From Molanna angustata (Eukaryota > Arthropoda > Insecta > Trichoptera > Molannidae), in the NCBI GenBank assembly GCA_963576475.1, contig OY754987.1:3570036-3634035 (forward strand): a stretch of 64,000 nucleotides of DNA. Direction: 5' to 3'. Below the pieces are notes generated by a model. That model had not been told where the DNA came from and did no database searches. It saw only the letters and a list, made by a program, of their open reading frames with translations. Shown here piece after piece: positions 21,986-31,675 of the stretch. How positions within the stretch are numbered: the first letter of the stretch is position 1; each line of letters opens with the position of its first letter. The translations under genes and the position numbers were made by a program.

Positions 21986-22726
21986 TTATCTTAGGACAAA
22001 CGTCAAGTCTCTCTCTGACTCTTCCCTCCCTCTCCGAATCAACCAATCAGTAACCAGCTTTCCAAAATTATGCCCACTCGGCTGTACTAAGTCCAAGATA
22101 TCAGACATAACCATATTATATATTCTGGGTGCTAAAAATGTGTAGTGTCTCTGGGCAAAAGTAGTCTGTGTATGAGTCGGTTGCAGCAAATGTCTATTTC
22201 TTGTATTAAAAGTAAGGGTGTATTGTGGTTTATATATTTCTGGGTTTTTATGTAGTTGAATGACTATTGTTCTAATATAGAGTTGTCTAACATCAAGGAC
22301 CTTGAATTCCGAAAAAAGCTGATTTGATGGATATCTGAAAGGTTTTCGACAAATGACCCGGAGTAGTGATTTTTGCGCGTTTGAGATGGGAAATAGGTTG
22401 GTCTTAGCTAAACCACCCCAACCTATAATCCCATAAGAGACTGACGTTTGTCCAAGAGCATAATACAACACTTTTAACGTATTTAGGTCGAAAATTTCTC
22501 TTATATTTCTAAAAACATATATCAGTTGGCGAATTTTTTTCGCAGTTATCTCCACATGTGTTGTCCATCGAAGATTTCTGTCAACTGTTATGCCAAGATA
22601 TTTATAACTACTAACTCTAAGTAGTTTGGGGCAGGAGCAGTTTAGAGGCAAATCACAGTTATTATGGATACTAATAGATGAAGAGGACTCCTCCGGTTGT
22701 TGTCGATTATCTATGCTAAATGTCAT
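21986..22726 (-). pseudogene. LINE C-terminal domain ORF
   Basis: 246 codons following the reverse transcriptase. SYKYLGITVDRNLRWTTH and YGIIGWGGLAK are conserved thumb/connection-region motifs, and RKPFRYPSNQLF and LAPRIYNM lie further on. It belongs with the frame at 22768-24045, from which it is separated by a frameshift near 22730-22770. The first Met is internal. Confidence 0.75.
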
Positions 22727-22767
22727 ATATTTGGTTTTTCCGATATTTAATGTCAGTAAATTATTAT

Positions 22768-24045
22768 CTAGCCATTTTTTACGATGATCATTCCCTGCTC
22801 AGCAATAGAATGCGTTTGAGCCCAATTGTGAGAACTAAACAATAACACCGTATCATCAGCAAAAGAAATTATGGGACCACCAATATCCAATTTATTCATA
22901 TAATTTATAAATAGAAGAAACAGCGTTGGTCCCAATACACTTCCTTGAGGTACCCCATATTCAATTGGAGAGAGTGAACTAATTACGCCACCCAATCTGA
23001 CCGCCTGCATTCTGTTTCTTAAATATGACTGGAACCATTTTATAGTCAACTCATTACTGGTTATTTTCCTAATTTTTTGAATTAATATTTTATGTGAGAC
23101 AGAATCGAATGCTTTGGCAAGATCTAAATATATACCAATACATTTATTTTTTGCATCCAGTGACTTTGTTATAAATTCTGTAACGTTTAAAATAGCATCG
23201 TTGACTCCCAAACCAGGCCGAAATCCAAATTGTTGCGCAGTAAGTAATTTGTTGTGATTTAAGAAATGTATTAGTTGTATGTTGATAGCTTTTTCATATA
23301 TTTTCGACAATGTATTTAAAAGTGCTATAGGTCGATAATTTCGTGGATCTATAGGATTACCATCCTTAAATATTGGAACAATATACGCCTTTTTTAGATG
23401 CTCAGGAAATGTGCCCACAGCAATACTTAGGTTTATAACGTGCGTTAGTGGAGTAAGTATGTTATCTTTTGCAATTTTAAGTATTTTTGTAGATATACCA
23501 TCGGGTCCTTGCGCACATTCTGTTCGAAGTGATTTTAGGATACTTAAAATATCATTTTTAGTCACTGATCTAATATTAAATGAATTGTTACTGGGAGAAG
23601 ATGTTTCTTGTTGGATAACTAACTCAGATTCTGTTTTATTTATATTGTTTAAGATAGTTTCTGTTAATTTTTTTCCGACATTTGCGAAATATTTATTGAG
23701 GTTGTTTGCAATTGAATTTTGATCCTCAATTATGTCGTTACCAATTTTCAATGTCTTAATGCATGTTTCCTTCTGATTATGGTTTAGATTTTCTTTCATT
23801 ATCTTCCAGACGGTTTTACTATTATAATTGTCTTGTTCCATTTTGTTTTTATAGTAGAGTGCCTTGGCCAGTTTTATTGCCTTGTGACACGTATTCCGAT
23901 ATTTCTTATAGTAATTTAAAAGGCTTATATTAAGGGGAAATTTCAATACCTGTTTGTGTAGCCTGTCTCTCTTGTGAATACTTTGTACAAGAGCATTCGA
24001 TATCCATGGTTTAATTTTTTTTTTGGAATGTGTTATTAATTTCAA
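22768..24045 (-). pseudogene. LINE reverse transcriptase ORF
   Basis: 425 codons. It includes KPWISNALVQSIHKRDRLHK (N-terminal linker), DGISTKILK, NYRPIALLNTLSKIYEK, YLDLAKAFDSVSHKI near residue 305, GVPQGSVLGPTLF near 360 and FADDT near 395. The catalytic aspartates are present. It ends early by frameshift before the C-terminal domain. Confidence 0.8.
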
Positions 24046-24180
24046 CGTGGTACTTGCGTTGATATGATCTTGTAACGTTGATACAAAACACTGTAATGCT
24101 AGTTCAGGGTCAGTTTTATTTAGTGTATTTGCCCAATTTTCTTGTTTTAGAGATTCTAATAATATATCATAATTTGTACT

Positions 24181-24651
24181 TTAAATTGATTTATTTTTTG
24201 AAGTTTGACATATCATTTTATCATCAATCTGTACTATAGTCGCATAATGATCTGTGAAAGAGCTTTGTATTATTGCTGCCTTGATTTGGGCTTTCGTTCT
24301 TACAAATATATGATCAATGCATGTTGATGTTGTGGTTGTTTCTCTAGTAGGCTTATTTATAGTTGAGATGAAGCCATGCTCATAAAGGAGACAAGTATAT
24401 TCCTCAACATGACTGTTTCTCTCTAGTATATTTATATTAAAATCTCCTGCAATTACATCATATTTACATTTCGGTAAGTGAGTTAGTATTTGATTTAGTG
24501 ATACTAAAAATTGCGTAATATTTTTATAAGATGGTGGACGATAAACTGCAAGAATCGTCAGTTTATTATCACATGTAATATTGAGGGCATTCGCATCATT
24601 TAGGTTTACAGTTGTACATATTGGGTTTAAAGACTCTTTAGCATAAACCAC
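24181..24651 (-). pseudogene. LINE endonuclease domain, partial
   Basis: Contains LAVYRPPSYKNITQFL, IAGDFNINIL, CIDHIFVR and SFTDHYATIVQ, the C-terminal half of an apurinic-like endonuclease with the catalytic D-x-N and DH residues. The N-terminal half is missing because the element is truncated at about 24698. A stop separates it from the reverse transcriptase frame. Confidence 0.75.
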
Positions 24652-24794
24652 AACACCATCGGATCTATTAACGTGCTGTGTTGTTTGGAATGTGCGGTAC
24701 CCTTTAAGACTAGTACATATGTTTCAATTGTCTGTATTTCATTTTTTTTATTTAAACATGTGTTTTGATATGTATCAATTGTATTCCTCATTTT

Positions 24795-25002
24795 CTCGGT
24801 GGGGTATTAGGGTGGAAGAGGATGTTTCCTGCAATTACGGCGAGATACAAACTGACGAACACCTCCTCATCTGTCAAGATATGCCAATGACATGCGACGC
24901 AGAGGACTTGAAGATGGTTAATGACAATGCCGTTGCGGTTGCTGTATTCTGGAGTGGAAAGGCCTAGTGAGAAGTACTCGGACTCGTTAAGTAAGTAAGT
25001 AA
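24795..25002 (+). mobile_element. TAAG-tailed LINE fragment with 14-bp duplication
   Basis: A 5'-truncated copy of the family at 2996-3310. It reads SRWGIRVEEDVSC, a cysteine pattern with DEHLLICQDM, then a (TAAG)n tail. It is bracketed by GTATTCCTCATTTT at 24781-24794 and 25003-25016, a perfect target-site duplication. Confidence 0.85.
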
Positions 25003-25148
25003 GTATTCCTCATTTTTTCATTTATTTTTAAACTTTTTTAAATTTTGTTTGATTTTTTGTACATGTATGATTTTGATTTAATTACTTTATGTATGACTTT
25101 GATTTTATTGCTTTATATTTGATATTTTTTTGTCAGTGTAAGCGATTT

Positions 25149-25185
25149 CCTCATCATGTACAAGATTGCAATCTTTTTGATGAGG
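25149..25185 (+). other. LINE 3' UTR stem-loop
   Basis: CCTCATCA pairs with TGATGAGG. The same 8-bp stem is at 53282-53318, and the right half alone survives at about 59697. Confidence 0.75.
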
Positions 25186-25290
25186 CATAGCAAAAAAACT
25201 ATTTGTAAAAATTACTACACTAGTGAATTATATCTTTATGTGTAGGTTTTATAATATTATATGTGAAATAAAAAAATAAAAATAAACTAT

Positions 25291-26397
25291 GATGAGAAAT
25301 ACATAGGTATTATTATCGATGTTGTTTGTTTGTATTCTAAAATAAAACAATAAATTGACAATTCATAACCAGCTGTTACTTTTAACAACACAAATTAACA
25401 ATTACTATTTGATTTAGTTAAAATATTCGCACTACACGTAGGTATGTACAATAGGTACAGACCAGTACACTCGCACATTGGAATTAGCATGATGCGCATC
25501 GATGCAATTATTTTTATTGTTTCGAGTGATGAGATTTGCGAGTATTGGGTCTTGTAGTCTTTAAACACTATGCGATATCGGCAGAGGAAACAGATTGGAA
25601 AATATGGAAAAGTTTTTGAAGGGAGTGGAATTACTGTGCCTGCTGTCGTCTTGCTTCTCTCTTTCGCGTAGTTCTTTTTCCCTTCTTGTCACTGGTTCAA
25701 AATACAAAAAACAAAAAACAAGTGGTTTATAGCTAATTTATATTTCGAAAATGAGATTAATATTATTTACTTAAATCATCTTTATTTTATATAATTTATT
25801 ATACGCTGTATGATTTGGTACCTAATGTGACTCAAGGTGTCCTACTCGTGCGCGGACAGAGGCGATATTATTAATTGTTGCCACGTTCAAGATATGATAG
25901 GGGTTTTGGTAAGTCAGGAAGATGATGATAGGTACAAATGTGTCTGTCATCTGCACTAACAAACACAATTCTAAAGACTACTGAAATCAATGCGTAAAAT
26001 TCATGACAAAATAACCAAAACTGTAATAGTCTTTGAATTATCGCCTGCAGATTCTTTTCGCGTTACTACAACGACTACTAAGTTACAGAGCAAATACAGC
26101 TTGTAAGTATCGTGAAAGTCACTTATGTACTCGATTTTATTCATCTGACTGTAAACGTGTTTAAATTATCCATTGTATTAACTCATCTATGTGAACATAC
26201 ACGAACGGCTACTTTTTCAAATAATTCGCTCAAATTGATATTGAACAGAGAAATTACAAAAAATCAAACGGTTGAATATATTTTTTTCTGGAAATGAAAT
26301 ATTTTATTGGCTTCCCAATAGAAATAAAACATAAAAGATTTTGAAAAGTTCAAACTAAAACTGAAAATGCTTTTATCAATATTTGTATCATATATTT
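25291..26397. other. Unrecognised DNA with palindrome-family fragment
   Basis: About 25700-25815 carries AACAAGTGGTTTATAGCTAA, which is the right flank of the 17306-17440 palindrome, then TTTATATAATTTATTATACG shared with 12260. No gene seen. Confidence 0.45.
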
Positions 26398-26760
26398 ATT
26401 ATTTATTTATTTACCTTTTATCACACCATATTTATAATGACAACAATAAGTAGATTACTGCTGCCTAACTAGGAAATCCTGTTCTAGGGCTAGCAGTTTA
26501 AAATTTTTATTGACAATTATATGCAATTTGTAACCAGGAGATTGTTCCCATTCCACATTAAATATGTACACAATCTAAACTTTCTGCAATCGCAATCATT
26601 ACCTCAACAAACCTATAGGCTCACACAAAACAGATCAACCAGATCTGTCATAAATCCAATCTCTGACGCAATTTTTATTTCAGAGCCATAGAAAGAGACT
26701 AGTTCATGGTTCCCAAATCAAATAAAATATTTTATGTGTAACTAAAAGAGTATACTACGA
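26398..26760 (-). mobile_element. LINE 3' end, short copy
   Basis: Closely similar to 45721-46195: same ACCTTTTATCAC, hairpin, TGCAATT..GATTGTTCCC, CTCACACAAAACAGATC and GAGCCATAGAAAGAGACTAG. Poly-T on the left (TTTATTATTTATTTATTT) marks a minus-strand A-tail. Confidence 0.7.
26457..26497 (-). other. LINE 3' UTR stem-loop
   Basis: ACTGCT pairs with AGCAGT, extended by GCC/GGGC, enclosing AGAACAGGATTTCCTAGTT on the minus strand. Confidence 0.65.
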
Positions 26761-27084
26761 TTTGCCAATAGTAAAGCACAATAACTATGACAGAACTTCA
26801 GGCTTAAATATTGACATCACAAAATCCGCATGATCTAAGGGACCTTGAAGAGGCCCACGGACAGCGATGAGGAGATCCGATCTATAAGAGGACACCATTG
26901 TTTGGCAACAGTCCCACAGGATATTTATGTTATTAAGTTTGATCCGGGTATTGACAGAACTGACATGAGGCAGAGGAGGCAATGCTTAATCGGTGAAGAT
27001 AACTTTCAAAGTTTCCGTGTCTAGTGAAAAATTGGAAAGTCCAAAGGTCAGATAAGTACAACCCAGGAAGATTTAAGTCGATTC
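26761..27084 (-). other. Possible retroelement remnant, unidentified
   Basis: A minus-strand 65-codon frame (26785-26982) reads LPHVSSVNTRIKLNNINILW and YRSDLLIAVRGPLQGPLDHA. It is richer in GC than its surroundings and looks like decayed coding sequence, but I do not recognise the family. Confidence 0.35.
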
Positions 27085-27165
27085 CTCACGTCAGGAAAAA
27101 TATAAAAAAAATCACGACGACTTGATAACCTTCTCCGGCTTTGGAAGTCGGTTAAAAATAAAAAA
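27085..27165 (+). repeat. GAAGTCGGTTAA-type repeat end
   Basis: CGACTTGATAACCTTCTCC followed by GGAAGTCGGTTAAAAA matches the end of the element at 13541-14003. Confidence 0.55.
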
Positions 27166-27205
27166 AAGGATTTATGAAGGTCCAAATGAAACTATTTATG
27201 ACATG

Positions 27206-27520
27206 TCAAACATCATCATCATCATCATTGGCGCTACAGCCCACTGTGAGCCTTGGCCTCCTCCAGAATTTTTCGCCATTTAGACCGGTCCATCGTCTGC
27301 ATTCTCCAGTTTGTCACGCCAATCCTCTTTAGATCCTCCTGTACGCCGTCCATCCACCGCAGCTTGGGTCTCCCCACACCACGTCTCCCCTCCGGTCGTG
27401 TGTCGAGAATCTTCTTTGGGATTCGGCATTCCTCCATTCGCTGAACGTGCCCTAACCATTGAAGCCGATGTATTTTAATATATTTTACTATGTTAGGATC
27501 ACTGTAAAGGTTCTCCAGAC
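27206..27520 (-). mobile_element. RTE-type LINE 3' tail
   Basis: Minus strand reads YIKIHRLQWLGHVQRMEECR, then KKILDTRPEGRRGVGRPKLR, WMDGVQEDLKRIG and WRKILEEAKAHSGL before a stop and an (ATG)n tail (CATCATCAT on the plus strand at 27210-27225). This is the classic RTE/BovB C-terminus. Truncated at the 5' side beside the TTAAG repeat. Confidence 0.85.
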
Positions 27521-27522
27521 AT

Positions 27523-27558
27523 GTTAAGTTAAGTTAAGTTAAGTTAAGTTAAGTTAAC
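27523..27558. repeat. (TTAAG)n microsatellite
   Basis: About seven TTAAG units bounded by ACATG on the left and TTAACATG on the right. It differs from the insect telomere unit TTAGG. Confidence 0.8.
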
Positions 27559-27639
27559 ATGTTAAGTTCTTCTTCTCTGACATGTCAAACACTACCTCAA
27601 TACTTATGTATAACGTTGCCAGATGTGTGGGGGGAGTTA

Positions 27640-27780
27640 TAGTGATTTTTTCATCTTGTACAAGTACAATTGAAATAATATGTAAATGAATAGCACAAGC
27701 ATTTATGCTTATTTTAGGGAAAGTAGGAATATGTACATATTTATACTTGTTAAACAAGAACATATTCATTTAAAAAAAAG
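27640..27780 (+). mobile_element. SINE family 1, 5'-truncated
   Basis: Body sequence AATAGCACAAGCATTTATG, TTTTAGGGAAAGTAGGAAT and AACAAGAACATATTCATTTA directly upstream of the full-length copy at 27808-27982. Two same-strand copies in tandem. Confidence 0.65.
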
Positions 27781-27807
27781 CGTAAATTAATGTCTAGCAA
27801 AGTTGTG

Positions 27808-27982
27808 GGTCGATGGCAGAGCGGTTAGCGCTATTGGGTTAGTAATCCAGTGGTCACGAGTTCGAATCCTGCCTCGACCAATTTCGTTCACCTATAGCAC
27901 AAGCATTTATGTTTATTTTAGGGAACGTAAGAAGATGTATATGAACTTGTTTAACAAGGACATATTATTTAAAAAAAAATAT
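27808..27982 (+). mobile_element. SINE family 1, best full-length copy
   Basis: The tRNA-like head spans 27808-27880, with acceptor ends GGTCGA / TCGACC, A-box TGGCAGAGCGGTTAGCG and B-box GAGTTCGAATCCTGCC. The anticodon loop TTAGTAA would read as Thr(AGT) if real. The conserved SINE body (TTCGTTCACCTATAGCACAA, TTATTTTAGGGAACGTAAGA) and an A-tail follow. The shared body means RNA polymerase III SINE, not a functional tRNA. Confidence 0.85.
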
Positions 27983-30160
27983 TCAGGTAGTGTTTGACTG
28001 GTATTGTCATATTTAGATTTATTTGGACCTCGATTATACCGAGTCACCTCAGCGAAAATGTACGGTCATAATAAAACGAACTTGTGGAAAATGATTATTT
28101 TATTTTATTTGTTAATTTGTCAATTTTTACTATTGTCATTTATATGACCTCTTCGCTGTTCACTGTAGTCAGCCATTGTACAAATATTATGTACCTACTA
28201 AATTCCTGCTAAATACAGGTAGGTACTAAATTCCTGCGAATTACCAAACCGTATAATTTTATTTACATTACGTATTTTACTAAGCCTGGTTTGGTTTTAA
28301 TTAAGTTTCAAAATGATTAAAGTTAAAATTTAGCTATAAAAGCAGATTAGGTGGAGTCTGATACAACACATAATTTAAAGGTATTATCTGCTCTACATAG
28401 GTTCGTGTAAAAGTTTAATTATAAGTATTTTGTGTAAATTTTTAATTATAAATTTTCTACCAACCAAATTTATAACGAAAATAAGACTTAAATTTGAAAC
28501 AGATTTAAACTATTTTTGTGAGCACGCGATAGTTACCATTAATACAACTATTTGTTACTACCAGTAATACTATTAGGTATATGTGCATCAATACTATTAT
28601 CTGTTATTTGATGTGTCAGTGTAAACCGGCTTTGCTTCGCTTAAAAATTATAAATTGAAATTGATCATAATGAGTTTAATTTAGCTTATTTTATGATTCA
28701 TACATATGTGGTTGAACTTTGTATATACATATAAAGGCTGTCGTTTTGCATCAATTAACGAATAATTTAAATCGAAAAATAGTGACAACGACCAGGTGAC
28801 AGTTGTTGATAAGGTCTAAGTTCCAAAAATATAATCAGTGCATGATCCGATTGGCCAATTTGGTAATGCAGCGACGAGGATTGGCTGGTTTCAGACAAAT
28901 AACACTATATAAAAAAGGGCGGTATAAATTAAATAAATACACCAATTTTGGCGGTCAACTGCAAGTTCCTTCTAGCACGAATGGTTAAACTGCCATCTCT
29001 ACATAATTTACAGTGTACGACGAAGTGCGTTCGGATCTCAGGACGGCGATTTTTTTTTTCATTATCTATTTATATACAGAATTATTAAAAAAAAATTTAC
29101 TGTCGATTCTTGAAGAAAAAAGAAGGATTTTTCGTTATTTATTTTAAATACAGAAACATAAATGAATTATGTTTGTTAAATGTAGATTAAAATTAAGATT
29201 TGATTATGATCGAGTGCTTGTTCATATACTTTTAAAATTAAGCGAAGATCATAATCTTATTTAGAGCGTGTCTTGAGTAGACCTGTGGGCCATTTGTTTT
29301 CATCCTGACGTGTCAGTAAAAATTAAACTGAGTAGGTATGTAAAAATATTTTAAACTTTGTATAATTTGTTTGAATCAATAAATATTAATGAGTTGAAAA
29401 TTATTGAGGGTAAATGAAGCGAGTAACAAATGACAATATGAGAAAGTAAATTGTTCTACGTACATTGTATGAATATTCTCTACATGCATTATATTATTTT
29501 TCCGAATAGTGTTATGTATTTTTTATTGACAATATGTCTTCATTTCTATAAAATTTCCAACGTTAATGAAATAAAACAAGTTTGCAAATAGAGCTATATA
29601 CATTTCATGAACGATAGAAAAAGTGAAAAGTTTTTTGTACCTACTAAATTTTTGTTAATCATAAGAAGCAATGTTAATTGGTTTTTTAGTTCTCACTACC
29701 CCCAAGGAAGAAACAGTGGAGAGTTGTGACTTCGCAATTTGTGCTATGTACCTACTATGTATGACTCCCAGTCATCACGAACATTTAACACATGTCATTC
29801 AAATTGCGGGTGACATTGTCCATTTGTTTTCGCAGAGGTTTTTCAGGATGCGTTTTGTGGCTTTTTCTTGAAATTAACATTAGAAACCAAGTAGGAACAC
29901 CATTATTAGAAATATCTTTAAATTCTTCAATACAAATATCGGTTATTTCTCTCCCATTCCTCGCTTAATCAGAGCGTACAACTCAGTTCATTTAATGAAT
30001 AAAATTGATATCTTCTCAATTCACAAAGAGTCATTCAAAAACTTCATCATTTCTCAGTTCGTAGCCTTTTAATTTGGTTAAAAATTTTGTGTTCAACTAT
30101 GTTTTATCTGAAATTTACAGCTCCCAACTGTGTAATTTCATAAGATAATATAAAATAGAC
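27983..30160. other. Largest apparently unique stretch
   Basis: No LINE, SINE or other window-internal repeat recognised over about 2.2 kb. ORFs are short, and the one at 28803-28988 has no recognisable motif. A perfect-looking TATA motif lies inside (separate entry). It could contain regulatory or non-coding transcribed sequence of a neighbouring gene, but nothing in the sequence proves it. Confidence 0.4.
28903..28920 (+). promoter_or_regulatory. Candidate TATA box
   Basis: CTATATAAAAAAGGGCGG stands out from the A/T runs by having a GC-containing downstream flank. TCAACTGCAAG some 40 bp further could be near a start site. No following coding exon was found, so this is weak. Confidence 0.2.
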
Positions 30161-30164
30161 ATTG

Positions 30165-30310
30165 CACCTACCAAGTAATTGTAACTTAATCAGCCCACCT
30201 TTGATTTCATGTTGCATTGTACTCACTGCTGGTAACAAAACAATTAATTATTCCTGTCTAACGTGGCTCCTGAAAAGAGTCCTGGATATACAGAATATAC
30301 CCACGGAAAA
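30165..30310 (-). mobile_element. LINE tail fragment, same family as 44.1 kb
   Basis: Matches 44152-44290: GTAATTGTAACTTAATCAG, GCATTGTACTCACT.CTGGTA, CTGTCTAACGTGGCTCCTGA, ACAGAATAT. Orientation follows the coding direction at 44176-44544. Confidence 0.65.
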
Positions 30311-31660
30311 AAATAATATTAATAAAATAATATTAGAAGTGAGACTTATAACTTATGTAGGTAGGTACTTGAAAGGTACCGCTTATGAAATTACCTGCAA
30401 GAAATAATAATCTATTAGTTGATCAATCTCACGATAAAATTACCTTTCAAATTATCGTTTTGTACTGTTTATTGTCCGTTACCATAGTTTAAAGTAAGTA
30501 AAATATTTTACTGTTCCAAAGTCATAGTTAATTAGTAAATATCCAACGCGCCAAAAATAATAAATGATGCCATAATAAGGGATGTGCCCAACATTAAACT
30601 CTTCACTACACAAATGGAAGTATATTTTTTATCTTAAAAGGTTGACAATCCCTGAATGCATTTCAATAAATCAAATTTTTGCTGGTATACATTCTTTAAA
30701 CGAAAATGAAAAAAAAATATTGTGAACACAGCGTAGCGATTTATAATGAATCGTCAGCCAGCCCAAGCCTGCCTAACTTCTGCTAAAAGCAACCCTCGCG
30801 ATTTGCTAGTTTCTTTCTATGAAAGCTCCCTACCTAACAGCGAATCTATTTATGCAAAAAAAAAAAATGCTTATGAATTGTGAAATCGCGACTCTCCACT
30901 ATTCCACCGTAATGGAGAGTAATAAATGCGGCGGTAAATTACATACACTGATAAAATAACTTGTCATAATTATCGCTAATTTCATTTTCTTCTATTAGCA
31001 ATGAACGATGTATTGTTACGCGGAACTAAACTAGAGTTGAAAAGATAAAGGAAACACATTTTAAAACGATGGAAATATTTCTATATATATCTATCCCACG
31101 CTTTTCATAATTAACTTGTTAGTTATAGGTACGGAATTGAAGATTGATCTCTCACTTTTCATTTGTTTATATCTTCTAAATATATAAAAACGTATGTTAG
31201 TGTTTACGTATGTATGTAATCGATACACTCCAAATATGTAGTATTATACTATTGTATATTGATTTGTTTGTTGACCTATGATTTGTTATCGGTTGCTTTA
31301 TTAATTTCTTTCATTGCTATGAAGTGTTCACTTATTTATTTGTTTATTGATAGCTTTCAAACTGGGATATTTTTTCATTACTTACTATGAGTATAATTCT
31401 TCTTTTTTAATTTCAATATTTCAATTATGTAGCTAGAAGTGGACTTATTATTAAAATTGTGGTAAAATTGTCTGTCTTAAAACAGGAATTACTCCTAGTT
31501 AGATAGACAAAGATTTATTGGAGGAACTAAAAAAACATGGTACTTCCCAACAACTATTTTATTTTATATTATTTTCATTTTATTTTATACACAATAAATC
31601 ATAAATTGCATGTTCAAAAAACCTTAGTTGTATGTATCTTGTTATGGAAAATAAATGAAT
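30311..31660. other. Mostly unrecognised, with repeat H copy
   Basis: A diverged copy of repeat H covers about 30640-30930, beginning GACAATCCCTGAATGCATTT and ending with the hairpin ACTCTCCACTATTCC..GGAGAGT. The remainder is AT-rich with no gene. Confidence 0.45.
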
Positions 31661-31675
31661 ATTATTATTATTATT

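Larger units (their letters stand above)
21595..24698 (-). mobile_element. Jockey/CR1-group LINE (Daphne-like), long 5'-truncated copy
   Basis: Minus-strand order: partial endonuclease (24181-24698), reverse transcriptase (22768-24045), C-terminal domain (21986-22726), 3' UTR with hairpin, and a poly-T run at 21595-21620 that is its A-tail. Frame changes separate the three ORFs, so the polyprotein has at least two lesions. Reading upstream of the first Met gives VNRSDGVVVYAKES, so the endonuclease continues to about 24698. There the element stops abruptly against the 3' UTR of another LINE on the opposite strand. Confidence 0.8.
24715..25290 (+). mobile_element. LINE 3' UTR copy interrupted by an insertion
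   Basis: Matches the 3' UTR of the element at 52246-53415: TGTGTTTTGATATGTATCAA, ATGTATGATTTTGATTTAAT, the CCTCATCA hairpin, TTACTACACTAGTGAATT, and an AATAAAAAAATAAAAATAAA tail. It is 5' truncated and interrupted at 24795-25002. Confidence 0.75.

Noticed and set aside
27523..27558. Telomeric repeat
   Set aside because: The unit is TTAAG, not TTAGG, with only about seven copies.
27808..27880. Functional tRNA-Thr gene
   Set aside because: A- and B-boxes are good, but the conserved SINE body and A-tail follow directly, and the same head-body unit recurs elsewhere in the window.
28803..28988. Small protein after the TATA-like motif
   Set aside because: The TATA motif lies inside this ORF, not upstream, and the peptide has no recognisable features.
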